Shown here piece by piece: positions 1 to 7,970 of a DNA stretch of 64,000 nucleotides. The notes beneath the pieces are model-generated. The model made no database searches. It was given only the letters and a program-made list of their open reading frames with translations, and was not told the DNA's origin. Position 1 is the first letter of the stretch, and every line of letters starts with the position of its first letter. The translations under genes and the position numbers were made by a program. Source of the DNA: DASQFQ01 sp963811595 (GTDB taxonomy: Bacteria > Actinomycetota > Thermoleophilia > Solirubrobacterales > Solirubrobacteraceae); contig CAWERW010000008.1 in assembly GCA_963811595.1 (NCBI GenBank), positions 62,001 to 126,000 of the forward strand. Direction: 5' to 3'.

Positions 1-124
1 GCCCGTCCATGCCGCCCTGGCCCTCGGGCTTGACGAAGCTGGGCTGCTGGGGCGGCTCGGGCTGGGGCGGCTGGGGCGCGGAGGGCGCCTGCGGGGGAAG
101 CCAGCCGCCGGGCAGCTCGGGCAT
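1..124 (-). CDS. Pro-rich N-terminus of an unidentified protein (partial)
   Basis: An ATG at 124 opens a frame that runs off the left edge; 41 codons are visible. The residues are Pro/Gln-rich (MPELPGGWLPP, then repeated PQPP and PEPP-type pieces). Such tails often precede membrane domains in actinobacterial proteins, but nothing diagnostic is visible here. It is divergent from the sigma-factor gene. The other strand of this stretch is open too, but only as an extension of a shadow frame. Confidence 0.5.
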   Translation of the reverse strand, partial: MPELPGGWLPPQAPSAPQPPQPEPPQQPSFVKPEGQGGMDG

Positions 125-187
125 GCCCTCGATTGTGGCAAGCCGGACCTCTGGCCCTCCCGGGCTCGTAGGAGGAACATGCTGCCT

Positions 188-751
188 ATGGCGGTCCCGG
201 CACCAACCCTCAACCAGGGGTCAGACCCCTTTAGGAGGGTTGAGGGTTCAGAACGCGAGCTCGTGCGGGCGGCGGAGGCCGGCTCGGCCGAGGCGTTCGA
301 GGGCCTCTTCGCGCTGCACTGGCCGCGGGCGTACCGGGCGGCGTGGCTCGTCGTGCACGACGCGGCGGCCGCCGAGGACATCGCGCAGGAGGCGTTCATC
401 GCGGCGCTCGGCGCGCTCGACCGCTTCGACCGGCGGCGGCCGTTCGGGCCGTGGCTGCACCGGATCGTCGTCAACCGCGCGATCGACCACGCCCGCTCGC
501 GGCGGCTGCACGCGGTGCCGACGGAGGGGATCGCCGCCACCGCGCCGCCCGCGCCGGAGGGCTGGTCGGAGGAGGTCGTCCGCGCGCTCGCCCAGCTGCC
601 GGTCGACCAGCGGGCGGTCGTCGTCATGCGCCACGCGCTCGGCTACACGCCCGGCGAGATCGCCCGCGCGCTCGGGCTCCCGCGCGGCACCGTCAACTCG
701 CGCCTGCGCCGCGCGCTGGACCGGCTCGGGGAGCTGCTCGATGGATCCTGA
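188..751 (+). CDS. ECF-type RNA polymerase sigma factor (sigma-70 family)
   Basis: This 187-residue protein would direct RNA polymerase to a specific promoter set. Region 2 spans roughly residues 25-95 (AEAFEGLFALHWPRAYRAAW, DIAQEAF, RIVVNRAID). Region 4 spans about 130-185, with the helix-turn-helix GYTPGEIARALGLPRGTVNS. I chose ATG 188 over ATG 179 because GGAGGA at 171-176 is only 2 nt from 179 but 11 nt from 188. The first 20 or so codons lie in a nested palindrome (205-248), so the true start could be GTG 263, just before the conserved ELVRAAEAG stretch. The gene overlaps the next one by 11 bp, the usual layout for a sigma factor and its membrane partner. Confidence 0.9.
   Translation: MAVPAPTLNQGSDPFRRVEGSERELVRAAEAGSAEAFEGLFALHWPRAYRAAWLVVHDAAAAEDIAQEAFIAALGALDRFDRRRPFGPWLHRIVVNRAIDHARSRRLHAVPTEGIAATAPPAPEGWSEEVVRALAQLPVDQRAVVVMRHALGYTPGEIARALGLPRGTVNSRLRRALDRLGELLDGS
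205..248. repeat. Nested palindrome, REP-like
   Basis: Perfect 11-bp arms AACCCTCAACC (205-215) and GGTTGAGGGTT (238-248) enclose a second perfect palindrome, AGGGGTC-A-GACCCCT (216-230). It lies in the first codons or the leader of the sigma-factor gene. It could be a mobile REP-like repeat or an RNA hairpin that affects translation. Confidence 0.65.
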
Positions 752-1907
752 CCGCCTCCGCGACGTCGTCGCCCCGGACGAAGAGGGCGCGCGCGACCGC
801 GCGTGGGCGCGGCTGCGCGCGGAGTACGCCCGCCGAGCCGAGGAGGGCCCGGCCCCGGCCGCCCGGCAGCCGAGCCACGGGCCCCGCGGCCGGCTCAAGT
901 GGGCGCTCGCCGCCGCGGCGCTCGCGCTCGTCGCCGCGCTCTCCCCTCCCGGCGACGCCGTGGCGGACTGGGTCCGCAGCGCGGTCGGGCTGCGTCCGCA
1001 GAGCCCGACCGGCGGCGTGCCCGCCGCCGACCGGCCTCCGAGCGGCGGGCGGCTGCTCGTCTCCTCCGGCGGAGCGACCTGGATCGTCGAGGCGAGCGGG
1101 AAGCGGCGCCGGCTGGGCGCGTGGGACGGCGCCGCGTGGTCGCCGCACGGCCGCTTCGTGGTCGCGTGGCGCGGGCGCCGGCTGGCGGCACTCGACCCGC
1201 GCGGGCGGGTGCGGTGGTCGCTGCAGGCGCCGCGCCCGGTGCAGCAGGCGCTGTGGTCGCCGAGCGGCTTCCGGATCGCGTACCGCTCGGGCGGCGCCCT
1301 GCGCGTGGTCGCCGGCGACGGCACCGGCGACCGCGACCTCCGGCGCGCGAGCTTCTCGCCGCTGGCGTGGCGCCCGGGCCGCGCGCACGTGCTGGCGCAC
1401 GTCTCCGGCAGCCACCTCGACATCCGCGACGTCGACGCCGGCCGGCTGCTCGCGCGCGTCCAGCTCCCGCACGTCGCCAACGGGATCGCCTGGTCGGCCG
1501 ACGGCACGCGCCTCTACGCCAACCTCCACCGCTCGATCGCCATCTTCGACGCGCACGGCCGCCGCACCGGCCGGATCCGGATGCCGCGCGGCTGGACGGT
1601 GACGACGTTCGTCCCCGCGCGCGGCGGCTCGCTCGTCGCCGTAGCGCGGCGGAACGACACGACGAGCGAGGTCGCGCTGATGCGGCCCGGCGCCCCCGGC
1701 CGCGTCCTGTTCCGCGCCGACGGCCGCTTCACCCGCCTGCGCTTCTCCCCCAGCGGCCGCTGGCTGCTGGTCGCCTGGCCGCTCGCGGACCAGTGGGTCT
1801 ACCTGCGCCCGGGCGCCTCGGGCGCCAGCCGCGTGCTGGCGGCGACCCGCGTGTCGCGGCGCTTCCGCGGCGTCCCGCAGGTCAGCGGCTGGTGCTGCCC
1901 GCCCTAG
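741..1907 (+). CDS. Membrane-anchored beta-propeller (WD40/TolB-like) protein, possible sigma partner
   Basis: A 388-residue protein whose ATG lies inside the sigma-factor gene (11-bp overlap), so the two are probably coupled. Residues 1-50 are hydrophilic and charged. A single membrane segment spans about 52-69 (LKWALAAAALALVAAL). The rest is an outside domain with repeated blades of the type W-S-P-x-G-x-x (AAWSPHGRFVV, ALWSPSGFRIAY, IAWSADGTRLYA, LRFSPSGRWLLV). Position after an ECF gene suggests an anti-sigma or sensor role. No zinc-binding anti-sigma motif is visible, so that role is inference. Confidence 0.8.
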   Translation: MDPDRLRDVVAPDEEGARDRAWARLRAEYARRAEEGPAPAARQPSHGPRGRLKWALAAAALALVAALSPPGDAVADWVRSAVGLRPQSPTGGVPAADRPPSGGRLLVSSGGATWIVEASGKRRRLGAWDGAAWSPHGRFVVAWRGRRLAALDPRGRVRWSLQAPRPVQQALWSPSGFRIAYRSGGALRVVAGDGTGDRDLRRASFSPLAWRPGRAHVLAHVSGSHLDIRDVDAGRLLARVQLPHVANGIAWSADGTRLYANLHRSIAIFDAHGRRTGRIRMPRGWTVTTFVPARGGSLVAVARRNDTTSEVALMRPGAPGRVLFRADGRFTRLRFSPSGRWLLVAWPLADQWVYLRPGASGASRVLAATRVSRRFRGVPQVSGWCCPP

Positions 1908-1910
1908 AGC

Positions 1911-2900
1911 TCAGAACTCGGTCTCGATCCAATCCATCATCGAGCGCAGCTCCTTGCCCTCGCGCTCGACCTGGTGATCGGCCTCCTCCTTGCGCATGCG
2001 CTGGAAGTTCTCCTGGCCGGCGCGGTTCTCGGCGATCCACTCGCGCGCGAACTCGCCCGACTGGATCTCGCCGAGGATGTCCTTCATCGCCTGGCGCGTC
2101 TCGGCGCCGATGATCCGCTTGCCGCGGGTCAGGTCGCCGTACTCGGCGGTGTTGGAGACCGAGTAGCGCATCCCCGTGATGCCCTTCTCGTACATCAGGT
2201 CGACGATCAGCTTGAGCTCGTGCAGGCACTCGAAGTAGGCGAGCTTCGGGTCGTAGCCGGCGTCGACCAGGGTCTCGTAGCCTGCCTTGACCAGCTCGGA
2301 CACGCCGCCGCACAGCACGGCCTGCTCGCCGAACAGGTCGGTCTCCGTCTCGTCCTTGAACGTCGTCTCGATGACGCCCGCACGCGTGCAGCCGATGCCG
2401 CGCGCGTAGGCGAGGGTCAGCGGCTTCGCGCTGCCGGTCGCGTCCTGCTGGATCGCGATCAGGCCGGGGACGCCGCGCGCCTCCACGTACTGCCGGCGCA
2501 CCAGGTGGCCGGGGCCCTTGGGCGCCACGAGCCCGACGTCGACCTCGGCCGGCGGGTCGATCTCGCCGAAGTGGATCGAGAAGCCGTGGCCGAACAGCAG
2601 CAGGTTGCCGGGGGCGATGCCGTCCGCGATCTCGGCGCGGTACACCTCGCCGTGCTTCTCGTCGGGCAGCAGCACCATCACGATGTCGCCGCGCGAGGCG
2701 GCGTCGGCGATGCCGGTCACCTCGAGCCCGGAGCCGCGCGCCTTCTCCACCGAGGCGGAGTCCGGCCGCAGGCCGACGACCACGTCGACCCCGGAGTCCT
2801 TGAGGTTCAGCGAGTGGGCGTGGCCCTGCGACCCGTAGCCGAGGATCGCGACGGTCTTGCCGTCGAGGAGGGAGAGGTCTGCGTCGTCGTCGTAGTACAC
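1911..2900 (-). CDS. ilvC: Ketol-acid reductoisomerase, class I
   Basis: Converts acetolactate (or acetohydroxybutyrate) to the dihydroxy acid with NADPH, the second step of Val/Leu/Ile synthesis. The Rossmann loop GYGSQGHAHSLNL sits at residues 21-33, and KGPGHLVR and the GKLxxD-type metal region follow. I chose GTG 2900, which gives 329 residues, the usual class I length, and starts YYDDDADLSLLDGKTV. A longer frame from ATG 2945 would run into the upstream gene. TAGCCT sits 8 nt upstream. The partner ilvBN lies about 19 kb away, so the pathway is split. Confidence 0.97.
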   Translation of the reverse strand: MYYDDDADLSLLDGKTVAILGYGSQGHAHSLNLKDSGVDVVVGLRPDSASVEKARGSGLEVTGIADAASRGDIVMVLLPDEKHGEVYRAEIADGIAPGNLLLFGHGFSIHFGEIDPPAEVDVGLVAPKGPGHLVRRQYVEARGVPGLIAIQQDATGSAKPLTLAYARGIGCTRAGVIETTFKDETETDLFGEQAVLCGGVSELVKAGYETLVDAGYDPKLAYFECLHELKLIVDLMYEKGITGMRYSVSNTAEYGDLTRGKRIIGAETRQAMKDILGEIQSGEFAREWIAENRAGQENFQRMRKEEADHQVEREGKELRSMMDWIETEF

Positions 2901-2908
2901 GGCGCGCC

Positions 2909-2914
2909 AGGCTA
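2909..2914 (-). promoter_or_regulatory. -10-like hexamer for ilvC
   Basis: TAGCCT on the minus strand, 8 nt before the GTG at 2900, fitting a leaderless or near-leaderless transcript. No clear -35 was assigned. Confidence 0.4.
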
Positions 2915-3235
2915 CTGAAGGCGCTTCGGAGCACGCAGCCGCCACGCGTCCTCGACCAGCTCGGCCAGCTGCTCGCGGCCGATCCGGTCGAGGCGGACGA
3001 GCACGTAGGCGTACCCGTCGTAGTGCGGCGTGGTGAAGAAGACGTCCGGGTCGGAGCGCAGCAGCGCCTCCTTGTCCTCGAGGTCGAGCACCTGGATCAC
3101 GAGCGTCTCGCCGTCCTCCTTCATGCGGCAGAAGGACTTGCCCCGGACCTTCAGGGCCGGCGTGCGGAACCAGGTGCTCTCCTCGGTCTCCGGAAGCGCG
3201 GTGCCGATCGCTACGACGTCTTCCCAGCTCGCCAT
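2912..3235 (-). CDS. MmcQ/YjbR family protein
   Basis: 107 residues from ATG 3235 (MASWEDVVAIG). Family hallmarks are an early ALPE-type stretch (GTALPETEES), a WF...KVRGKSFC strand and the C-terminal TPHYDGYAYVLVRL segment. YjbR-like proteins share a CyaY-like fold and are linked by some annotations to DNA binding, but their role is unsettled. It sits upstream of ilvC, with the two ends almost touching. TAGCCT lies 7 nt before the start. Confidence 0.88.
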   Translation of the reverse strand: MASWEDVVAIGTALPETEESTWFRTPALKVRGKSFCRMKEDGETLVIQVLDLEDKEALLRSDPDVFFTTPHYDGYAYVLVRLDRIGREQLAELVEDAWRLRAPKRLQ

Positions 3236-3627
3236 GGCGCCGAGGCTAGCTGCAGCTCGGCGAACCCGGCGACGATGAGCGCCTGCAGGACGGTCCAGAC
3301 GGTGCCGGCCGTGGTCGGGTCGTGCCAGCCGGCGAACAGGAACACGAAGCTGGCGACCACCCACAGGGCGTTGCCGGCGATGACGGTCGCCACCGCGGGG
3401 CTCGAGGGCCGGCGGCTCACGAGCCACACGGCGAGCCCGTAGACGACGAAGAACGCGCCGAGCGCGCGCAGGAAGCCCGCGGGCAGGCCGAGCAGGTCGC
3501 CGATCGGCCCGGCCGCGACGAGGTAGGCGACGCCGTTGGCGCCGGAGACGACCGCGTCGAGCAGCAGCGCGAAGCGGATGGTGATGCGGCCCGTGGCCGC
3601 TGGAGCGGTGAGCGTGGTGTCGGTCAT
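3211..3627 (-). CDS. Small four-helix membrane protein
   Basis: 138 residues from ATG 3627. Four hydrophobic segments at about 18-40, 52-72, 80-100 and 110-128 indicate an integral membrane protein; I cannot name the family with confidence (DoxX-like or DUF-type). It overlaps the YjbR start by 25 bp. A perfect palindrome begins one base before its start codon, and a second lies 35 bp further up, between it and the divergent XRE regulator, so it is the likely target of that regulator. Confidence 0.8.
   Translation of the reverse strand: MTDTTLTAPAATGRITIRFALLLDAVVSGANGVAYLVAAGPIGDLLGLPAGFLRALGAFFVVYGLAVWLVSRRPSSPAVATVIAGNALWVVASFVFLFAGWHDPTTAGTVWTVLQALIVAGFAELQLASAPWRAGKTS
3243..3248 (-). promoter_or_regulatory. 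-10-like hexamer for the YjbR gene
   Basis: TAGCCT on the minus strand with a 7-nt gap to ATG 3235. It lies inside the 3' end of the upstream membrane-protein gene, so the YjbR gene may have its own start of transcription. Confidence 0.4.
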
Positions 3628-3646
3628 GGCCGTCACGGTGACGGCC
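3628..3646. promoter_or_regulatory. Palindrome, candidate operator 1
   Basis: GGCCGTCAC-G-GTGACGGCC: perfect 9-bp arms with a 1-nt centre, directly before the start codon of the membrane-protein gene. It could be a regulator site blocking transcription or an RNA hairpin. Confidence 0.5.
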
Positions 3647-3662
3647 GGCGTGCAGCGAGATC

Positions 3663-3681
3663 CATTACCCCGCCGGTAATG
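3663..3681. promoter_or_regulatory. Palindrome, candidate operator 2 for the XRE regulator
   Basis: CATTACC-ccgcc-GGTAATG: perfect 7-bp arms with a 5-nt centre, in the gap between two divergent genes and just upstream of the regulator's -10-like TACGCT (3703-3708). It is A/T-rich for this DNA, which fits a protein-binding site. Confidence 0.6.
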
Positions 3682-3702
3682 CCGCTGCGCGCATCGGTGG
3701 CG

Positions 3703-3708
3703 TACGCT
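3703..3708 (+). promoter_or_regulatory. -10-like hexamer for the XRE regulator
   Basis: TACGCT with a 7-nt gap to ATG 3716. It supports the ATG at 3716 as the true start although the frame then shifts. Confidence 0.45.
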
Positions 3709-3715
3709 CGGCACG

Positions 3716-4504
3716 ATGTCCGCCACCGCCGCCGCCCTTCGGCGCCCTGCTGCGCGACTGGCGCCGCCGGCGCCGCCTCAGCCAGCTCGACCTCGCGCTC
3801 GAGGCCGGCGTCTCCACCCGCCACCTCAGCTTCGTCGAGACCGGCCGCGCCAAGCCGAGCGCGGAGATGGTCCTCCACCTCGCCGACGAGCTCGAGGTGC
3901 CGCTGCGCGAGCGCAACCGGCTGCTGCTCGCCGCCGGCTACGCGCCGGTCTACGAGGAGCGCGCGCTCGACGAGCCCGAGATGCAGTCCGTGCACGAGGC
4001 CGTCCAGCTCGTGCTCGACGGCCACGAGCCCTACCCGGCGATCACCGTCGACCGCGGCTGGGCGCTCGTCGCGCACAACCGCGCGGCCGGGCTGTGCATG
4101 GCCGGGCTGCCCGAGGACCTGCTCGCGCCGCCGATGAACGTGCTGCGCGCGAGCCTGCACCCCGACGGGCTGGCGCCGCGGATCGCCAACCTCGCGCAGT
4201 GGAAGGCGCACATGCTCGAGCGCCTCGGCCGCCAGGTCGCGCTCACCGGCGACCCGGCGCTGCGCACGCTGCTCGACGAGATGGCGAGCTACCCGCTCCG
4301 GCCGGCGAGGAGGAGCCGGTGCCGGCGAGCGACGTCGTCGTCCCGCTGCGCCTGCGCATCCCGGGCGGCGAGCTGCGCTTCCTCAGCACCGTGACGACGT
4401 TCGGCACGCCGGTCGACATCACGGTCGAGGAGCTCTCGATCGAGTCGTTCTTCCCCGCCGACCGGGCGACCGCGGAGTTCCTCCGCAACGCCGCAGGCGC
4501 ATGA
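3716..4504 (+). pseudogene. XRE-family regulator with MmyB-like C-terminal domain, two frameshifts
   Basis: The regulator reads through three pieces in two frames. The first seven codons from ATG 3716 (MSATAAA) are in one frame. From about 3738 the helix-turn-helix (FGALLRDWRRRRRLSQ, FVETGRAKPSAEM) and the ligand domain up to DEMASYPL near 4300 are in a second frame. The C-terminus (ASDVVVPLRLRIPGG, ELSIESFFPADRATAE) is back in the first. Dropping one C from the CCC at 3735-3737 and adding one C near 4302 restores a single 262-residue frame. The MmyB-like half normally senses a small ligand. The stop overlaps the next ATG (ATGA), so the two genes form an operon. The shifts may be assembly errors. 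Confidence 0.8.
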
Positions 4505-5811
4505 CCCTGCTGGAGATCGGCACCCCCGGCTACGACGAGGCGCGGACGGTGTGGAACGCGATGGTCGACCGCCGGCCGCGGGCGATCATCCGCTGCGCGA
4601 ACGCCGGCGACGTGGCCGCGGCGATCCGTTACGGGCGCGAGCACGACCTCGAGATCGGCGTGCGCTGCGGCGGCCACAGCGTGCTCGGGCTCGGCGTCCC
4701 GGACGGGGGCCTGACGGTCGACCTCACGCCGATGGGCGCCGTGCGCGTCGACCCGGACCGCCGGCGCGCATGGGTGCAGGGCGGAGCGCTGCTCGGCGAG
4801 CTCGATCGCGTCGCGATGGAGCACGGGCTCACCACGACCGCGGGCAACGTCTCCCACACCGGCGTCGGCGGGCTGACGCTCGGCGGCGGCATGGGCTGGC
4901 TCGCGCGCCAGCACGGGCTGTCCTGCGACAACGTGGCGTCGTTCGAGCTGGTCACCGCCGACGGCGAGCGGCTGCACGTCGACGAGACCGGGAACCCGGA
5001 GCTGTTCTGGGGGCTCCGCGGCGGCGGCGGCAACTTCGGCGTCGTCACCGAGTTCGAGTTCCGGCTGCACCCCGTGGCCGCCCGGGCGCACAGCGTCGAG
5101 CTCTTCTTCCCGATCGAGGACGCGGCGCCGGCGCTGCGCGGCTGGCGCGACCTCAGCGCGGCGGCGCCTCGCGCGGCGACGTTCTACGCGCGGGTGGGCG
5201 AGCGGTTCGACCGGCCGATGGCCAGCATCGGCTTCGTGTGGGCCGGCGACCCCGAGCTCGATCCACAGCTGCTGCCGGCGCTGCGCGCGCTCGGCCGCCC
5301 GGTCGCCGAGCGGGTCGAGGAGCTCGACTACGTCGAGCTGCAGCGGATGGAGGACACGGTCGAGGGCCACGCCCTGCGCCGCTACTGGAAGGGTCACTAC
5401 TTCCGGTCGCTGACGGACGAGGCGATCGACGCGTTCCTGCTCCGCGGCACGCCCGACGGGCACGGCGAGCGGTTGCCCGCCGCCTCCCTGCAGCACTACG
5501 GCGGCGCGATCGCCGACGTGCCCGACGGCGACACCGCCTTCAGCCAGCGCGACGCGATGTTCGAGTTCGTCGCCGCCGCCCGCTGGACCGACCCGGCCGA
5601 GGACGAGCAGCGGATGACCGCCGCCCGCCGCTATGCCGCGTCGCTCGAGCCGTTCGCCAGCGGCATGTACGTCAACGCCATGAGCGACGAGGGCGCGTCA
5701 GGGGTGGCGCGCGCGTACCGGCCCGCCAAACTCGCCCGCCTCCGGGCGCTGAAGACCGCCTACGACCCGGACAACGTCTTCCACCTCAACCACAACATCG
5801 AACCGGGCTAG
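4501..5811 (+). CDS. FAD-linked oxidoreductase, berberine-bridge/6-hydroxynicotine oxidase type
   Basis: 436 residues. An FAD_binding_4 domain covers about 25-190, with RCGGHS at 55-60, where His59 is the expected flavin-linking residue. A C-terminal BBE motif (YDPDNVFHLNHNI) is present at about 420-433. The second flavin-linking Cys of bicovalent members is missing: the region reads GNVSHTGVGG. Such enzymes oxidise alcohols, amines or sugars with O2; the substrate cannot be told. The ATG overlaps the regulator's stop, so it is probably controlled by it. It ends convergently with the methyltransferase, sharing the stop region. Confidence 0.9.
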   Translation: MTLLEIGTPGYDEARTVWNAMVDRRPRAIIRCANAGDVAAAIRYGREHDLEIGVRCGGHSVLGLGVPDGGLTVDLTPMGAVRVDPDRRRAWVQGGALLGELDRVAMEHGLTTTAGNVSHTGVGGLTLGGGMGWLARQHGLSCDNVASFELVTADGERLHVDETGNPELFWGLRGGGGNFGVVTEFEFRLHPVAARAHSVELFFPIEDAAPALRGWRDLSAAAPRAATFYARVGERFDRPMASIGFVWAGDPELDPQLLPALRALGRPVAERVEELDYVELQRMEDTVEGHALRRYWKGHYFRSLTDEAIDAFLLRGTPDGHGERLPAASLQHYGGAIADVPDGDTAFSQRDAMFEFVAAARWTDPAEDEQRMTAARRYAASLEPFASGMYVNAMSDEGASGVARAYRPAKLARLRALKTAYDPDNVFHLNHNIEPG

Positions 5812-6656
5812 GCGGAGGCCGCGGCGACCCAGGTGCGCGCGGGCAGGACGACCGAGCCGTCCGGCTGAACGTACGGGAGCGCGCGCTCGCGGAGGCTCGC
5901 GAACACGTCCTCGCGCTCGTCCGCGTCGAGCCCGTCGAGCGCGGCGCGGAAGCGCGACGCGAGATCGCGCTGGGCGGCGATCCACGCCTCGACCGAGGGG
6001 AACGGCAGGACGAAGTCGACGGTCTCGACCACGCGCTCGCCGAAGCCGGCCGTGTCGAGGCGCTCCTCGATCGTCCCCGCCCGCGCCCACGCGAACTGGC
6101 CGGGCTCGTCCGGGTCGGGGCGCTCGAGATGGCCGCGCTCGACGAGCTCCGAGCCCGGGATCGACGCCCACGGGTTCTCGCCCGGCCCCGTCCACGCGGC
6201 GAGCGCGACGCGCGCGCCCGGCTTGAGCACGCGGCGCGTCTCCTGCAGCGCCGCCTCGCCATCGGCCATCAGCATGTAGCCCCAGCGGCACAGCACGCCG
6301 TCGAGCGTCGCCGCCGGCTGGTCGATGCCCTCGGCGTCGATCTGGCGAAAGCGCACGTTGGTGATGCCGAGCCGCTCGGCGCGCGCCTGCGCGGCGGTGA
6401 TCATCTCGGGCACGAAGTCGGAGGAGATGAGCGTGCCGCCGGGCGCGATCTGCTCGGCGGCCAGGAAGCCCACCTCGCCGGTGCCGGCGGCCAGCTCGAG
6501 CACCTCGTGGCCCGCCTGCAGCTCCAGCGCGTCGACCATCCACACCGACACGGGCATCGTGATGCGCGCGAGCTCCTCGGCGCGCGCGGACCAGCCCTTG
6601 GCCTGCTCGCCCCAGCGGGCGCGGCTGTCCTTGCGGTAGTCGTCGGCGTCGTTCAC
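5808..6656 (-). CDS. Class I SAM-dependent methyltransferase next to menE
   Basis: 282 residues from GTG 6656, which follows the menE stop with no gap. SAM motif I is VLELAAGTGEVG (52-63), and motif II/III pieces (LISSDFVPEMI, DGVLCRWGYML, RRVLKPGARVAL) follow. The C-terminal half is helical and gives no substrate clue. It is not a clear UbiE/MenG: the family's N-terminal YDxxNxxLS signature is absent. Because it is cotranscribed with menE, a role in methylating the quinone is possible but unproven. Confidence 0.85.
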   Translation of the reverse strand: MNDADDYRKDSRARWGEQAKGWSARAEELARITMPVSVWMVDALELQAGHEVLELAAGTGEVGFLAAEQIAPGGTLISSDFVPEMITAAQARAERLGITNVRFRQIDAEGIDQPAATLDGVLCRWGYMLMADGEAALQETRRVLKPGARVALAAWTGPGENPWASIPGSELVERGHLERPDPDEPGQFAWARAGTIEERLDTAGFGERVVETVDFVLPFPSVEAWIAAQRDLASRFRAALDGLDADEREDVFASLRERALPYVQPDGSVVLPARTWVAAASA

Positions 6657-7946
6657 TCACAGCTCCCGGCGCAGCAGCTTGCCAGAGGGCGTCCGCGGGA
6701 GCCGCGTCACGAGCTCGAACGCCTTCGGGACCTTGTAGCCCGCGAGCCGCTCGGCGACGTGCTCGCGCAGCGCGGCGGCGCTCGGGGCGCTCTCCCCCTC
6801 GGGCACCACGAGCGCGATCACCGACTCGCCCCACTCCGGGTGCGGGCGGGCGAGGACGGCGGCCTCGGCGACGCCGGGATGCTCCTCCAGCACGGCCTCG
6901 ACCTCGGCGGGCGCGACGTTCTCCCCGCCCGTGACGATCGTGTCGCTCTTGCGGCCGATCACGGTCAGGCGGCCCTCGTCGTCGAGGCGGCCGAGGTCGC
7001 CCGTGCGCAGCGCGTCCCACTCCCCCACCACCGTCGGCCCGGAGATGAGGATCTCGCCGTCGGCGGCCACGGTGAGCCCTGTGCCGGGGAGCGCGCGGCC
7101 CGCGGTCTCGAGGTCGCCCGGCTCGGCCAGCGTGACGGTCGAGCACGCCTCGGTCAGGCCGTAGGTCTGGGAGACGGGGAAGCCCGCGTCGGCGGCGCGG
7201 CGCATCAGCGCGGGCGAGACGGGGCCGCCGCCGAGCAGCACGCGGCGCAGGCGCGGGCCGGGGCGGCCGCCGGCGTCGAGCACGCGCTGCAGCATCGTGG
7301 GGACGAGCGAGGCCAGGGTGACGTCCTGGAGACGCTCCGCGACCCGCTCGGCGTCGAACGGCGGCGGCTCGAGCACGACGGCCCCGGCCGCGGCGGCGCT
7401 GCGCACCAGGATCATCAGCCCGCCGACGTGCGAGAGCGGCATCGGGCACAGCCAGCGCTCGTCGGGCTGCATGCCGAGCGCGGCGCCGGAGGCGCGGACG
7501 TGGGCGGCGAGGTTGCCGAACGTCAGCTCGACCGGACGCGCACGCCGCGTCGTGCCCGACGTGTGGACGACGAGCGCCACCTCGTCCTCGTCCGGCTCGC
7601 CGACGCTGAACGGCGCGCCGCCGTCCTCCGCGAGCGGCTGGTTGACGACGAACTCGGCCGCGCGCAGCAGGTCCTTGCGCTCGCGCGCCGCGAGCCGCGG
7701 GTCGACCGGCACGGCCGGCGCGCGCAGCAGCAGGCAGGCGTGCAGGGCGACGACGAGCGCGCGGCCCGGCGGCAGCGTGATCGCGATGCGGTCGCCGGCC
7801 GCGGCGCCGCGCCCGACGAGCCGCGCCGCCCCGCGCGTGGCCGCCAGCAGCAGCTCGCGATACGTGAGGCGCTCCTCCGGCGTCTCCAGCGCGACGGCGT
7901 CGGGGCGGCGCGCGGTTGCGCGCGCGAGCCAGGGATCGATCTCCAC
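6657..7946 (-). CDS. menE: o-Succinylbenzoate-CoA ligase
   Basis: Activates o-succinylbenzoate to its CoA ester with ATP. 429 residues from GTG 7946. The AMP-binding loop is VVHTSGTT (126-133), and SQTYGLTEACST and RTGDLGRLDDEG follow. The catalytic Lys of the C-terminal PRTPSGKLL is about residue 423. The protein is compact beside the roughly 450-500 residues usual for the family. It is divergent from menB, with 24 bp between the two GTG starts. The men genes around it make this MenE rather than a general acyl-CoA ligase. Confidence 0.93.
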   Translation of the reverse strand: MEIDPWLARATARRPDAVALETPEERLTYRELLLAATRGAARLVGRGAAAGDRIAITLPPGRALVVALHACLLLRAPAVPVDPRLAARERKDLLRAAEFVVNQPLAEDGGAPFSVGEPDEDEVALVVHTSGTTRRARPVELTFGNLAAHVRASGAALGMQPDERWLCPMPLSHVGGLMILVRSAAAAGAVVLEPPPFDAERVAERLQDVTLASLVPTMLQRVLDAGGRPGPRLRRVLLGGGPVSPALMRRAADAGFPVSQTYGLTEACSTVTLAEPGDLETAGRALPGTGLTVAADGEILISGPTVVGEWDALRTGDLGRLDDEGRLTVIGRKSDTIVTGGENVAPAEVEAVLEEHPGVAEAAVLARPHPEWGESVIALVVPEGESAPSAAALREHVAERLAGYKVPKAFELVTRLPRTPSGKLLRREL

Positions 7947-7970
7947 GGGACTCAGGCTAATGTCAACCGG

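Noticed and set aside
179..187. Sigma-factor start at ATG 179
   Set aside because: GGAGGA would be only 2 nt away, too close. ATG 188 or a later start fits better.
2901..2945. Start of ilvC at ATG 2945
   Set aside because: It would add 15 residues of no family match and overlap the upstream gene. GTG 2900 gives the normal length and has a hexamer 8 nt upstream.
5808..6656. Calling the menE-linked methyltransferase MenG
   Set aside because: The family N-terminal signature is missing, so adjacency alone does not justify the name.
4551..7970. A 1413-codon plus-strand frame covering 4551-8792
   Set aside because: Only its last 273 codons are menB. The rest is shadow of the FAD oxidoreductase, methyltransferase and menE genes, with Arg/Ala-rich low-complexity sequence and no family signs.
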